NCBI RefSeq assembly: GCF_030412785.1
Contig: NZ_CP125295.1
Coordinates: forward strand, 4,898,001-4,962,000
Direction: 5' to 3'
Length of the DNA: 64,000 nt
From: Paraburkholderia sabiae
GTDB lineage: Bacteria > Pseudomonadota > Gammaproteobacteria > Burkholderiales > Burkholderiaceae
Positions 54,258 to 62,065 of the stretch are shown piece after piece. Below the pieces are notes generated by a model that was not told where the DNA came from, ran no database searches, and worked only from the letters and a program-made list of their open reading frames with translations. Within the stretch, counting starts at the first letter, position 1, and every line of letters starts with the position of its first letter. Made by a program: the position numbers and the translations under genes.

Positions 54258-55520
54258 ATGCATTTATCCGAGCTTAAGACTCTGCACGTGTCCCAATTGA
54301 TCGAGATGGCCAATGGCCTCGAGATCGAAAGTGCCAACCGCCTGCGCAAGCAGGAGTTGATGTTCGCCATTCTAAAAAAACGCGCCAAAACGGGCGAAAC
54401 CATCTTCGGTGACGGCACGCTCGAAGTGCTGCCGGACGGCTTCGGTTTCCTGCGCTCGCCGGAAACCTCGTATCTCGCGAGCACGGACGACATCTACATC
54501 AGTCCGTCGCAGATCCGCCGCTTCAACCTGCATACGGGTGACACGATCGAAGGCGAAGTCCGCACGCCGAAGGACGGCGAGCGCTACTTCGCGCTGGTGA
54601 AGGTCGACAAGGTCAACGGCCAGCCGCCGGAAGCCTCGAAGCACAAGATCATGTTCGAGAACCTGACGCCGCTGCACCCGAACAAGGTGTTGCTGCTCGA
54701 ACGTGAAATGCGTGGCGAAGAGAACGTCACGGGCCGCATCATCGACATGATCGCGCCCATCGGCAAAGGCCAGCGCGGCCTGCTCGTCGCGTCGCCGAAG
54801 TCCGGTAAGACCGTGATGCTTCAGCACATCGCGCATGCCATCAAGCAGAACCATCCGGACGTGATCCTGTTCGTGCTGCTGATCGACGAGCGTCCTGAAG
54901 AAGTGACGGAAATGCAGCGTTCGGTGGCGGGCGAAGTGATCGCGTCGACGTTCGACGAACCGGCCGCGCGTCACGTGCAGGTCGCCGAAATGGTGATCGA
55001 AAAGGCGAAGCGCCTCGTCGAAATGAAGAACGACGTCGTGATTCTGCTCGACTCGATCACGCGTCTCGCACGTGCGTACAACACGGTCGTGCCGGCGTCG
55101 GGCAAGGTGCTGACGGGCGGTGTCGATGCCAACGCGCTGCAGCGTCCGAAGCGCTTCTTCGGCGCGGCGCGCAATATCGAGGAAGGCGGTTCGCTGACCA
55201 TCATCGGCACGGCGCTGATCGAAACGGGCAGCCGCATGGACGACGTGATCTACGAAGAGTTCAAGGGCACGGGCAACATGGAAGTGCACCTCGAACGCCG
55301 TCTCGCGGAAAAGCGCGTCTATCCGTCGATCAACCTGAACAAGTCCGGCACGCGTCGCGAAGAACTGCTGATCAAGCCCGAGATCCTGCAAAAGATCTGG
55401 GTGCTGCGCAAGTTCATCCACGACATGGACGAAGTCGAAGCCATGGAATTCCTGCTCGACAAGATCCGCCAGACGAAGAACAACGCCGAATTCTTCGACA
55501 TGATGCGTCGCGGCGGCTAA
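54258..55520 (+). CDS. rho: Transcription termination factor Rho
   Basis: A 420-residue hexameric RNA helicase. It has the N-terminal helix bundle ([18 protein letters not shown]), the cold-shock-like RNA site ([10 protein letters not shown]), Walker A SPKSGKT, Walker [16 protein letters not shown] and the Q-loop/R-loop ([21 protein letters not shown]). Length and start match the family; the upstream TTG frame is not conserved. It follows trxA by 288 bases including the inverted repeat and ends at a terminator. Rho often represses its own leader, so that gap may be regulatory. Confidence 0.97.
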   Translation: MHLSELKTLHVSQLIEMANGLEIESANRLRKQELMFAILKKRAKTGETIFGDGTLEVLPDGFGFLRSPETSYLASTDDIYISPSQIRRFNLHTGDTIEGEVRTPKDGERYFALVKVDKVNGQPPEASKHKIMFENLTPLHPNKVLLLEREMRGEENVTGRIIDMIAPIGKGQRGLLVASPKSGKTVMLQHIAHAIKQNHPDVILFVLLIDERPEEVTEMQRSVAGEVIASTFDEPAARHVQVAEMVIEKAKRLVEMKNDVVILLDSITRLARAYNTVVPASGKVLTGGVDANALQRPKRFFGAARNIEEGGSLTIIGTALIETGSRMDDVIYEEFKGTGNMEVHLERRLAEKRVYPSINLNKSGTRREELLIKPEILQKIWVLRKFIHDMDEVEAMEFLLDKIRQTKNNAEFFDMMRRGG

Positions 55521-55546
55521 GCGCCCCACTACGTTTCATCCGCGAA

Positions 55547-55578
55547 AACGCCTGCTGGAAAGCGGGCGTTTTTCTTTT
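55547..55578 (+). terminator. Rho-independent terminator after rho
   Basis: A 10-bp stem AACGCCTGCT / AGCGGGCGTT (one G-T pair) with a GGAA loop, then TTTTTCTTTT. Confidence 0.9.
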
Positions 55579-55647
55579 GTGCGCTTCTTTTTTGCGCGCT
55601 TCGCTTCGCGCCTGCTCGTGGGCGAATGCCGAGCCGATACGTTTATC

Positions 55648-55675
55648 TATAATGCTTCACGCCGATCAGTGAAGC
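55648..55675 (+). promoter_or_regulatory. Promoter -10 and operator-like dyad before the MerR gene
   Basis: TATAAT (55648-55653) is followed at once by GCTTCAC-N8-GTGAAGC (55654-55675), a perfect 7-bp dyad that covers the predicted transcription start and ends four bases before the ATG. It could be an autoregulatory site or a hairpin masking the ribosome site. Confidence 0.55.
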
Positions 55676-55679
55676 CGAC

Positions 55680-56189
55680 ATGCCCAACGCCGACTCTCCC
55701 ACTCTGCTCACCGTGCGCGACGCCGCCGAGCGTCTGAACGTCACGCCACGCACGCTCAAATACTACGAAGAGCGCGGCCTCGTCACGCCCAGCCGCAGCG
55801 AAGGCCGCTATCGTCTTTACGACGAAGACGACCTCGAACGTTTCTCGCGCATCCTGCGTCTGCGGGCGCTCGGATTTTCGCTCGCGGGGATCACCGAAAT
55901 GCTGAAGCGTCCGCTCGAAAACACGGAAAGCGGTCGACGCGGTTATTCGATGGAATCGTTGCAGCAGATACGCGACGGTCTCGCGCAGCAGGTCGAATCG
56001 CTCGATGCGCGGATCGAATCCGTGCAGCGCGAACTGAAGGAAGCGCAAAAGCTGAAAGCCGAACTGAGCGACGATCTCGATTACGTGCAGCGGCGTCTCG
56101 CGGGCGAAAGCGCCGACGATTTGATCCAGAAACGGCGCGCCGCAGCGGCCGCATCGAAACGCGGCGCGGGGAAAAGCACGAAGGCGTGA
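55680..56189 (+). CDS. MerR-family transcriptional regulator
   Basis: A 169-residue regulator with an N-terminal MerR winged helix (LLTVRDAAERLNVTPRTLKYYEERGLVTPSRSEGRYRLYDEDDLERF, split here: VTPRTLKYYEERGLVTPSR and GRYRLYDEDDLERF), a dimerisation coiled coil and a basic Ala/Arg-rich tail. No metal-binding cysteines are present. It is followed by mtfA 92 bases away on the same strand. A perfect dyad overlaps its promoter. Effector unknown. Confidence 0.9.
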   Translation: MPNADSPTLLTVRDAAERLNVTPRTLKYYEERGLVTPSRSEGRYRLYDEDDLERFSRILRLRALGFSLAGITEMLKRPLENTESGRRGYSMESLQQIRDGLAQQVESLDARIESVQRELKEAQKLKAELSDDLDYVQRRLAGESADDLIQKRRAAAAASKRGAGKSTKA

Positions 56190-56281
56190 GCGACGTAATG
56201 CCGTTCCTCGCTTCGCGCGTTTAGAATCGTCCCGTTCCGCACGCCTCCTCGATCACACAAGCGAAGACCAACCACCGCGCG

Positions 56282-57118
56282 ATGTTTTCGAAACTCACTC
56301 AATGGCTCGACACGCGCCGCCGCGACCGCGCGCTGCGCACCTACGCGATCGACGACGCGCTCTGGCAAGCGACGCTCGAAGGCTTGCCGTTTCTTTCCTG
56401 GCTCGCAGCCGCCGATCTTCAGCGGCTGCGCGACATGACGAGCCTCTTCATCGCGCAGAAAGAATTCTCGACGGCGCACGACCTCGAACTCACCGACCGG
56501 ATCACCGTCGCGATCGCCGTTCAGGCCTGTTTGCCTGTGCTGAATCTCGGGCTTGAACTGTATCGCGGCTGGGTCGGCGTAATCGTCTATCCGGGCGAGT
56601 TCGTGATCCGCAAGACGGTCGAGGACGAAGACGGCGTCGTGCATGAAGTCGAGCACGATGCGAGCGGCGAAGCGTGGGAAGGCGGCCCCGTGATTCTCTC
56701 GTGGGAAGACGCGCAGATGACGGACGGCGCCGACGCGTACAACGTCGTGATACACGAGTTCGCGCACAAGATCGACATGGTGACGGGCGAAGCCGACGGC
56801 CACCCGCCGCTCTTTCGCAAGCTGCACGCGCCGCTCGATGCCGCGCAGTGGGCCGACGTGTTCGACCACGCATACGACCAGTTCTGCGCGAAAGTGGATG
56901 CGGTTCCCGACCGCCGATGGGCGCGCTTCGAGCGCGACTCGCTGATCGATCCGTACGCAACGGATCATCCTTCGGAATTTTTTGCCGTATGCAGCGAAGC
57001 GCTGTTCGTGAAGCCGCGCGAGTTCGAAGCGGAATACCCGGAGTTGTACCGGCTGCTCGCGCGCTATTACCGGCAGGACCCGGCGCGCACGGGAGCGCTC
57101 GATGGCGTCAAGCCGTAA
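56282..57118 (+). CDS. mtfA: M90-family zinc peptidase MtfA
   Basis: A 278-residue soluble metallopeptidase. The zinc site HEFAHKID (His158, Glu159, His162) and a downstream DHPSEFFAVCSEALF with the second-shell ligand match MtfA/YeeI, which in E. coli binds the repressor Mlc and de-represses ptsG. Length fits (about 265). It lies downstream of a MerR gene on the same strand, with no obvious functional link. Confidence 0.92.
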   Translation: MFSKLTQWLDTRRRDRALRTYAIDDALWQATLEGLPFLSWLAAADLQRLRDMTSLFIAQKEFSTAHDLELTDRITVAIAVQACLPVLNLGLELYRGWVGVIVYPGEFVIRKTVEDEDGVVHEVEHDASGEAWEGGPVILSWEDAQMTDGADAYNVVIHEFAHKIDMVTGEADGHPPLFRKLHAPLDAAQWADVFDHAYDQFCAKVDAVPDRRWARFERDSLIDPYATDHPSEFFAVCSEALFVKPREFEAEYPELYRLLARYYRQDPARTGALDGVKP

Positions 57119-57178
57119 CCACGCGCCTCAGCGTGCGAAAAAACCTCCGCAAACCTCGTCAACCGTCTGATTTTCTGG

Positions 57179-57184
57179 CATAAT
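57179..57184 (+). promoter_or_regulatory. Candidate -10 box of rpmE2
   Basis: CATAAT 88 bases before the rpmE2 start, followed by a GC-rich leader with several short inverted repeats. No clear -35. Confidence 0.4.
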
Positions 57185-57271
57185 CCCGGTTTTTCGACCT
57201 CAGGCAAGTGGCTCGCGGTTGCGGAATTCTCCGGCTCCCGGGTTGGCTACCGCCAGATTAAAGGAAAGACC

Positions 57272-57535
57272 ATGAAAGAAGGCATTCACCCGAATTACCG
57301 CGAAGTCCTGTTCATCGACATGTCGAACGACTTCAAGTTCGTGACGCGCTCGACCATCCAGACGCGTGAAACGGCCGAATTCAACGGCAAGGAATATCCG
57401 CTGGCGAAGATCGAAGTCTCGTCGGAATCGCATCCGTTCTACACCGGCCAGCAAAAGATCATGGACACGGCAGGCCGCGTCGAGAAGTTCAACAAGAAGT
57501 TCGGCGCCCGCGCTTCGGGCAAGGCCGTGAAGTAA
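57272..57535 (+). CDS. rpmE2: 50S ribosomal protein L31 type B
   Basis: An 87-residue ribosomal protein. It has no cysteine, so it is the zinc-independent type (C-minus), with the characteristic [12 protein letters not shown] and [21 protein letters not shown]. The ribosome site is AAAGGAAAG directly before the ATG. It is monocistronic, bounded by a terminator. In organisms with both forms, type B replaces the zinc form under zinc limitation; I cannot tell whether this genome has the other. Confidence 0.97.
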   Translation: MKEGIHPNYREVLFIDMSNDFKFVTRSTIQTRETAEFNGKEYPLAKIEVSSESHPFYTGQQKIMDTAGRVEKFNKKFGARASGKAVK

Positions 57536-57579
57536 TATCCCGTGCTGGCCCCGACTTGCGTCCGGGCCGATACGATGCA

Positions 57580-57609
57580 AAAAGGGCAGCGCGAGCTGCC
57601 CTTTTTTGT
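57580..57609 (+). terminator. Rho-independent terminator after rpmE2
   Basis: A perfect 11-bp stem AAAAGGGCAGC / GCTGCCCTTTT (57580-57590, 57595-57605) with a GCGA loop and a six-T run. Confidence 0.93.
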
Positions 57610-57721
57610 CTGTGCAAGGTTTGTGAACAAGACCGCGCGCCCCGCTTTCCCGCGTCCTGCCGGGTATCTGTCCGTAAGGCTGTCCGCAGGCGTCCTTGTG
57701 ACGCGCACCGCGTCGCCCGTC

Positions 57722-57771
57722 TACAATGCCGCATGCCTGAATTTGCGACGCCTCCCGCGCTGCGCCAATAA
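57722..57771 (+). promoter_or_regulatory. Candidate -10 and short upstream reading frame before the glycosyltransferase gene
   Basis: TACAAT (57722-57727) is followed six bases later by an ATG (57733) opening a 12-codon frame, MPEFATPPALRQ, that ends at 57771, 40 bases before the main gene. It could be a leader peptide or chance. Confidence 0.3.
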
Positions 57772-57810
57772 CTCACGGCTGCCGTCCGCGCAGCCCCACA
57801 CGAACACCGC

Positions 57811-59568
57811 ATGAGATCTGTCGTTCGCCTCACTGCTTCCGCCACCAGTGCACTGCCGCGCTGGCTGCTGCTTACCATCTGCGTCGTGTACGCGTCGTTC
57901 GGCCTGTTCGGACGCGACCCATGGAAGAACGAGGACGCAGCCGGCTTCGGCGTCATGTGGACGATGGCCAACGGTTCGCTGCACGACTGGCTACTGCCGA
58001 ATCTGGTCGGCAAATACATGACGTCCGACGCGCCGCTCGGCTACTGGCTCGGCGCAAGCGCGATCCGCGTGCTCGATCCGCTCGTCGATGCGAGCAATGC
58101 ATCGCGCGTATTCACGGGCCTGCTGTTCTGCGCGGCCTGTGCGTTCGTCTGGTACGCGGCGTATCTGCTCGGCCGCCGGCCCGAAGTGCAGCCATTCAAA
58201 TATGCGTTCGGCGGCGAACCGGAACCGCGCGACTACGGCCGCACACTCGGCGACGGCGCGCTACTGATCCTGCTCGCGACCTTCGGTCTCGCCGAGCGCG
58301 GCCACGAAACCACGCCGCAGATTGCGCAGTTCGTCTGCGTGGCGATGCTCGTCTACGGCCTCGTGCGAATGATCGACAAGCCCGTCCAGGGCGCGCTGAT
58401 CTGGGGCTGCGCGATCGGCCTCGTGACGCTCACGAGCAGTCCCGTGCTGGTCGGCGCGCTGCTGATCGGCACCTTCGCGATGATGGTTATCGTGCACGAC
58501 ACGCACTGGCGCACCTTGATGCTCGCGGGTTTGCCCGTTGCGCTGGCGCTGTCGGTCGTGTGGCCGCTCACGGCCATCGCGCTGTTCCCCGACGATGCCG
58601 TCTGGTTCCTGCATCAATGGATGCGCGGCAGCCTGCACACGTTCCAGGGCCCGTATGGTTCGACGCTGAAGTACGCCGTCAAGAACCTGCCGCTCTTCAC
58701 CTGGCCCGCATGGCCGCTCGCGATCTGGGCGTGGTTCAGCTGGGCGGGCCTGCGCCGCGCGCCGCACGTCGCGATTCCGCTGTCGGTGATTGCGCCGCTG
58801 CTGATTCTCGTCGTGCTGCAAAGCCAGGGGACGAACCGCCTCTACATGCTGCTGACGCCCGCGCTCGCCGTGATCGCCGCCTTCGCGCTGCCGACGCTCA
58901 AGCGCGGCGCGATCAACGCAATCGACTGGTTCGCGGTGCTGAGCTTCACCGTGCTCGGCTCGTTCGTGTGGCTGGTCTGGCTCGCGGGCATGACGGGCTT
59001 TCCGCATCAGCTCGCGCGCAATCTGTCGCGTCTCGCGCCCGGCTTCACGCCGCAGTTCAAGATCCTGTCGTTCGTGTGCGCGGTCGCCGTGACTGTTTGC
59101 TGGTTCGCGCTGGTGCAGTGGCGCGTCGCGCGGCATCCGAAGGTACTGTGGCGCAGCGTCGTGCTGTCGAGCGCGGGAACGACGCTGATGTGGGTGCTGC
59201 TGATGACCCTGTGGCTGCCCGTCGTCAACTACAGCCGGACTTACAAGGACGTCGCGCAACAGATCGCCGCGCACCTCCCCGCCGATTACAACTGCATCTC
59301 GCCCGCACGTCTCGGCGACGCGCAGATCGCGACCTTCGCCTATTTCGGCGACATGCATTTTTCGTTCGATGAAGACTGCGACGTGATCCTGCGTCAGGAC
59401 ACGCAGGACTTCGGTGAACCGAGTTCGATGTCGAACTTCGTGTGGAAGCTCGTCTGGGAAGGGCGCCGCGTCGCCGACCGCGACGAACGCTTCCGCCTGT
59501 ACGTGCGCATCGATCGTCCGACGCCGCCCGTCAAGCGCCGTCCGTGGCGGCCGAAGAAAAGCGGCTGA
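57811..59568 (+). CDS. ArnT-like membrane glycosyltransferase (GT-C fold)
   Basis: A 585-residue inner-membrane protein with about 12 hydrophobic helices and a C-terminal periplasmic domain. The first periplasmic loop has GRDPWKNEDAAGFGVMW, the acidic motif expected in GT-C transferases that use lipid-linked donors. It resembles proteins annotated as ArnT-family or 4-amino-4-deoxy-L-arabinose transferase-like, which modify lipid A or other envelope glycans. Donor and acceptor cannot be read. The next gene, a MATE transporter, starts two bases after its stop. Confidence 0.8.
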   Translation: MRSVVRLTASATSALPRWLLLTICVVYASFGLFGRDPWKNEDAAGFGVMWTMANGSLHDWLLPNLVGKYMTSDAPLGYWLGASAIRVLDPLVDASNASRVFTGLLFCAACAFVWYAAYLLGRRPEVQPFKYAFGGEPEPRDYGRTLGDGALLILLATFGLAERGHETTPQIAQFVCVAMLVYGLVRMIDKPVQGALIWGCAIGLVTLTSSPVLVGALLIGTFAMMVIVHDTHWRTLMLAGLPVALALSVVWPLTAIALFPDDAVWFLHQWMRGSLHTFQGPYGSTLKYAVKNLPLFTWPAWPLAIWAWFSWAGLRRAPHVAIPLSVIAPLLILVVLQSQGTNRLYMLLTPALAVIAAFALPTLKRGAINAIDWFAVLSFTVLGSFVWLVWLAGMTGFPHQLARNLSRLAPGFTPQFKILSFVCAVAVTVCWFALVQWRVARHPKVLWRSVVLSSAGTTLMWVLLMTLWLPVVNYSRTYKDVAQQIAAHLPADYNCISPARLGDAQIATFAYFGDMHFSFDEDCDVILRQDTQDFGEPSSMSNFVWKLVWEGRRVADRDERFRLYVRIDRPTPPVKRRPWRPKKSG

Positions 59569-59570
59569 CC

Positions 59571-60950
59571 ATGTTCGCCGATGTGCGGAAAATCGCCGGG
59601 CTCGCGTGGCCCGTGCTGATCGGCCAGCTCGCGATCATCGCGTTCGGCGTGATGGATACGGCGATGGTCGGCCGCTTCTCGGCCACGGATCTTGCAGCGC
59701 TCGGCCTCGGCGCCTCGATCTATATCTCGGTGTACATCGGCCTGACGGGCATCCTGACGGCGCTGCAACCGATCGCCGGTCAGCTCTACGGCGCCGCGCG
59801 CTACGAGGAGATCGGCGAGGAAGTGCGCCAGGCGCTGTGGCTCGCGCTGGCGCTCGCCACGATCGGCTTTCTGATTCTCTACTTCCCTCACCCGCTGCTG
59901 CAGTTCGCGCGCGCCCCCGAGGCTCTGCGCGAACGCACGGTGTCGTATCTGCAGATACTCGCGTTCGGCTTGCCGGCGAGTCTCGCGTTTCGCGTCTATA
60001 GCTCGCTGACAAATGCCGTCGGCCAGCCGCGGCTCGTGATGATTCTGCAGATCGGCGCATTGCTGCTCAAAGTTCCGCTCAACCTGCTGCTGATTTTCGG
60101 CGCGCTCGGCGTGCCGGCGCTCGGCGGTCCGGGCGCTGCGCTCGCCAGCATTCTGATCAACTGGACACTCGCCGTCGTCGGCATGCTCGTGATGACGAAG
60201 CTCGACGTGTTCCGGCCGTTCGCGATCTTCCGGCACTTCTGCTGGCCCGTGTGGCGGCGTCAGGCGGCGCAGCTGAAACTCGGCGTGCCGATGGGGCTGT
60301 CGTATCTGATCGAAGTCACGTCGTACACCTTCATGGCGCTCTTCATCGCGCGCTTCGGCACGACGACGCTCGCCGGTCATCAGATCGCGGGCAATATCGG
60401 CGCGGTGCTGTACATGACGCCGCTGTCGATCGGGATTGCGACCTCGACGCTGGTCGCGCAGGCGCTCGGCGCGCATCGCTACGAAGCGGCGCGCACGCTC
60501 GCACGGCACGGCATCGCGATGGCCGTGGCGATCGCGTGCTGCTACGGCGTGATCGTGCTCGTGCTGCGGCCCGTCATCATTGCGGGCTACACGCCGAACG
60601 CGAACGTCGCGCAGGCAGCGATGCCGCTCGTGCTGATCGTCGTGTTCTATCACCTTTGCGATGCGCTGCAGATCACGTCGGCGTTCGTGCTGCGCGCGTA
60701 TCGCGTGGCCGTCGTGCCGACCGTGATCTATGCCGTCGCGTTGTGGGGCGTCGGGCTCGGCGGCGGCTATGCACTCGGCTTCGATGTCTTCAGCTGGGTG
60801 CCCGAATCGTTCACGGGCGCACGCGGTTTCTGGCTCGCGAATACGGCGAGTCTGCTGATCGCGGGTATCGGCCTCGCGCTGTATTTGCGGCGAATCAGCG
60901 CGCGGTCGGTGCGGACGGGCGCCGTGCAGCAGGCCGATAGCGCGGCCTGA
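59571..60950 (+). CDS. MATE-family multidrug/metabolite efflux transporter
   Basis: A 459-residue membrane antiporter with 12 helices in two MatE halves. The start MFADVRKIAGLAWPVLIGQLA and FGVMDTAMVGRFS, plus a second half with GVPMGLSYLIEVTSYTFMALFIARFG, match the NorM-like group. It pumps cationic drugs or metabolites with sodium or protons. Translation is probably coupled to the preceding glycosyltransferase gene (two-base gap); a longer frame starting inside that gene is not credible. Confidence 0.92.
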   Translation: MFADVRKIAGLAWPVLIGQLAIIAFGVMDTAMVGRFSATDLAALGLGASIYISVYIGLTGILTALQPIAGQLYGAARYEEIGEEVRQALWLALALATIGFLILYFPHPLLQFARAPEALRERTVSYLQILAFGLPASLAFRVYSSLTNAVGQPRLVMILQIGALLLKVPLNLLLIFGALGVPALGGPGAALASILINWTLAVVGMLVMTKLDVFRPFAIFRHFCWPVWRRQAAQLKLGVPMGLSYLIEVTSYTFMALFIARFGTTTLAGHQIAGNIGAVLYMTPLSIGIATSTLVAQALGAHRYEAARTLARHGIAMAVAIACCYGVIVLVLRPVIIAGYTPNANVAQAAMPLVLIVVFYHLCDALQITSAFVLRAYRVAVVPTVIYAVALWGVGLGGGYALGFDVFSWVPESFTGARGFWLANTASLLIAGIGLALYLRRISARSVRTGAVQQADSAA

Positions 60951-61078
60951 ACCCGCTTCCGCTCGCCGACTTGCCACGCAAACCGACCACCTCCCCCTAA
61001 AGACTCGATGCTTGGAGCGGCCCACAACCGCCACTTGGGAAGTGGCCGTAAAAACAGACCGTTAGTTGCGATCGTAGA

Positions 61079-61489
61079 TCACGCAGCAGCCTCCATCGCC
61101 TTTTCCTCATCGCGCCGTTCGAACACCTCACGCGCGGCAAACAGCGCATTCAGCGCCGCCGGAAAGCCCGCGTAGACGGCCATCTGCATGAACACCTCGA
61201 CGATCTCGTCGCGCGTGCAGCCGACGTTCAGCGCCGCCTCGATATGCACCTTGAGTTGCGGCTGCGCGTTGCCGAGCGCGGCCAGCGCCGCGATTGTCGC
61301 GATTTCGCGTGCGCGCAGATCCAGTTGCGGCCGGTTGTACACATCGCCGAACGGAAATTCGATCAGGAGCCGCGCGAAGTCCGGCGCAATCGATGCGAGC
61401 GACGCGACCACCTTCTCCCCTGCCGTGCCGTCGATTTCCTTCAACTTTGCCCAGCCGCGTGCGTAGCGATCGTCGTGTGCGTGATTCAT
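61079..61489 (-). CDS. Carboxymuconolactone decarboxylase family protein
   Basis: A 136-residue all-helical AhpD-like protein. It has DFARLLIEFPFGDVYNRPQLDLRAREIATIAAL and NVGCTRDEIVEVFMQMAVYAGFPAALNA, the CMD motif, with a single cysteine and no CxxC, so it is not an AhpD-type peroxidase. It may be a decarboxylase or a small-molecule-handling protein. It overlaps the MerR gene by four bases (61486-61489), so the regulator and it are co-translated; the regulator probably controls both. Confidence 0.9.
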   Translation of the reverse strand: MNHAHDDRYARGWAKLKEIDGTAGEKVVASLASIAPDFARLLIEFPFGDVYNRPQLDLRAREIATIAALAALGNAQPQLKVHIEAALNVGCTRDEIVEVFMQMAVYAGFPAALNALFAAREVFERRDEEKAMEAAA

Positions 61490-61902
61490 GGCGAGTCCTT
61501 TACGAATGAGTTGTCGGTATGTCGTGTCGATGCGATCTCACGCTCGGCCGCCTCGTAATGCTCGATCTTGTCGGTGATCGCGGCAAGGTTGGTCTGCAAC
61601 TCGGCGATGCGCGCAAGCACGGCATCGCGATGCTCGATCAGCATCGCCTGCCGCGCGCCGAACGTCGCCTCGCCTTCGGCGCGCAACGCCGCGAACGCCT
61701 GCATGCCCGCGATCGGCATACCCGTCGCCTTGAGGCGCATCACGAACTGCAGCCAGTCGAGATCGGCGGGCGAATACAGACGATGCCCCGCGTCCGTGCG
61801 CCCCACGGGCCGCAGCAAACCGGCCTGCTCGTAGTAGCGCAGCGTATGCGTGGAGACGCCGCTCGACGCGGCGACCTGACCGATGGTGAGAGGTTTCGAC
61901 AT
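61486..61902 (-). CDS. MerR-family regulator of the decarboxylase-like gene
   Basis: A 138-residue MerR regulator. It has IGQVAASSGVSTHTLRYYEQAGLLRP and the wing GHRLYSPADLDWLQFV, then a coiled coil. No cysteine pair for metal binding. Its closest named relatives by wording are the YyaN/AdhR-type aldehyde- or stress-responsive regulators. The ATG at 61902 is preceded by a canonical MerR-type promoter. It is followed, with a four-base overlap, by the decarboxylase-like gene, giving an autoregulated two-gene operon. Confidence 0.92.
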   Translation of the reverse strand: MSKPLTIGQVAASSGVSTHTLRYYEQAGLLRPVGRTDAGHRLYSPADLDWLQFVMRLKATGMPIAGMQAFAALRAEGEATFGARQAMLIEHRDAVLARIAELQTNLAAITDKIEHYEAAEREIASTRHTDNSFVKDSP

Positions 61903-61912
61903 GACGGAACTC

Positions 61913-61943
61913 AGGTTAGGACTTCGAGTGAACTCTAAGTCAA
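61913..61943 (-). promoter_or_regulatory. MerR-type promoter with 19-bp spacer and operator dyad
   Basis: On the minus strand: TTGACT (61943-61938), a 19-base spacer, TAACCT (61918-61913). The spacer holds the near-perfect dyad ACTTAGAGT-TC-ACTCGAAGT (61940-61921). The overlong 19-base spacer with a central dyad is the standard layout of promoters that MerR proteins twist open. Confidence 0.85.
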
Positions 61944-62065
61944 GTGCTATCTGATGATGTACAGATGTCGGCGTCATCCTACCTGTGAAGCAGGTTGGGA
62001 ACGTCGAAAGCGTCGGTTAGAATCGGCTGCCATCCGAAAGAAAAATGAAACCGGGAGCGCAGTCG

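Noticed and set aside
61030..61046. Short palindrome GCCACTT-GGG-AAGTGGC after the MATE gene
   Set aside because: Only a seven-bp stem, followed by CGTAAAAAC rather than a T tract, so I did not call it a terminator.
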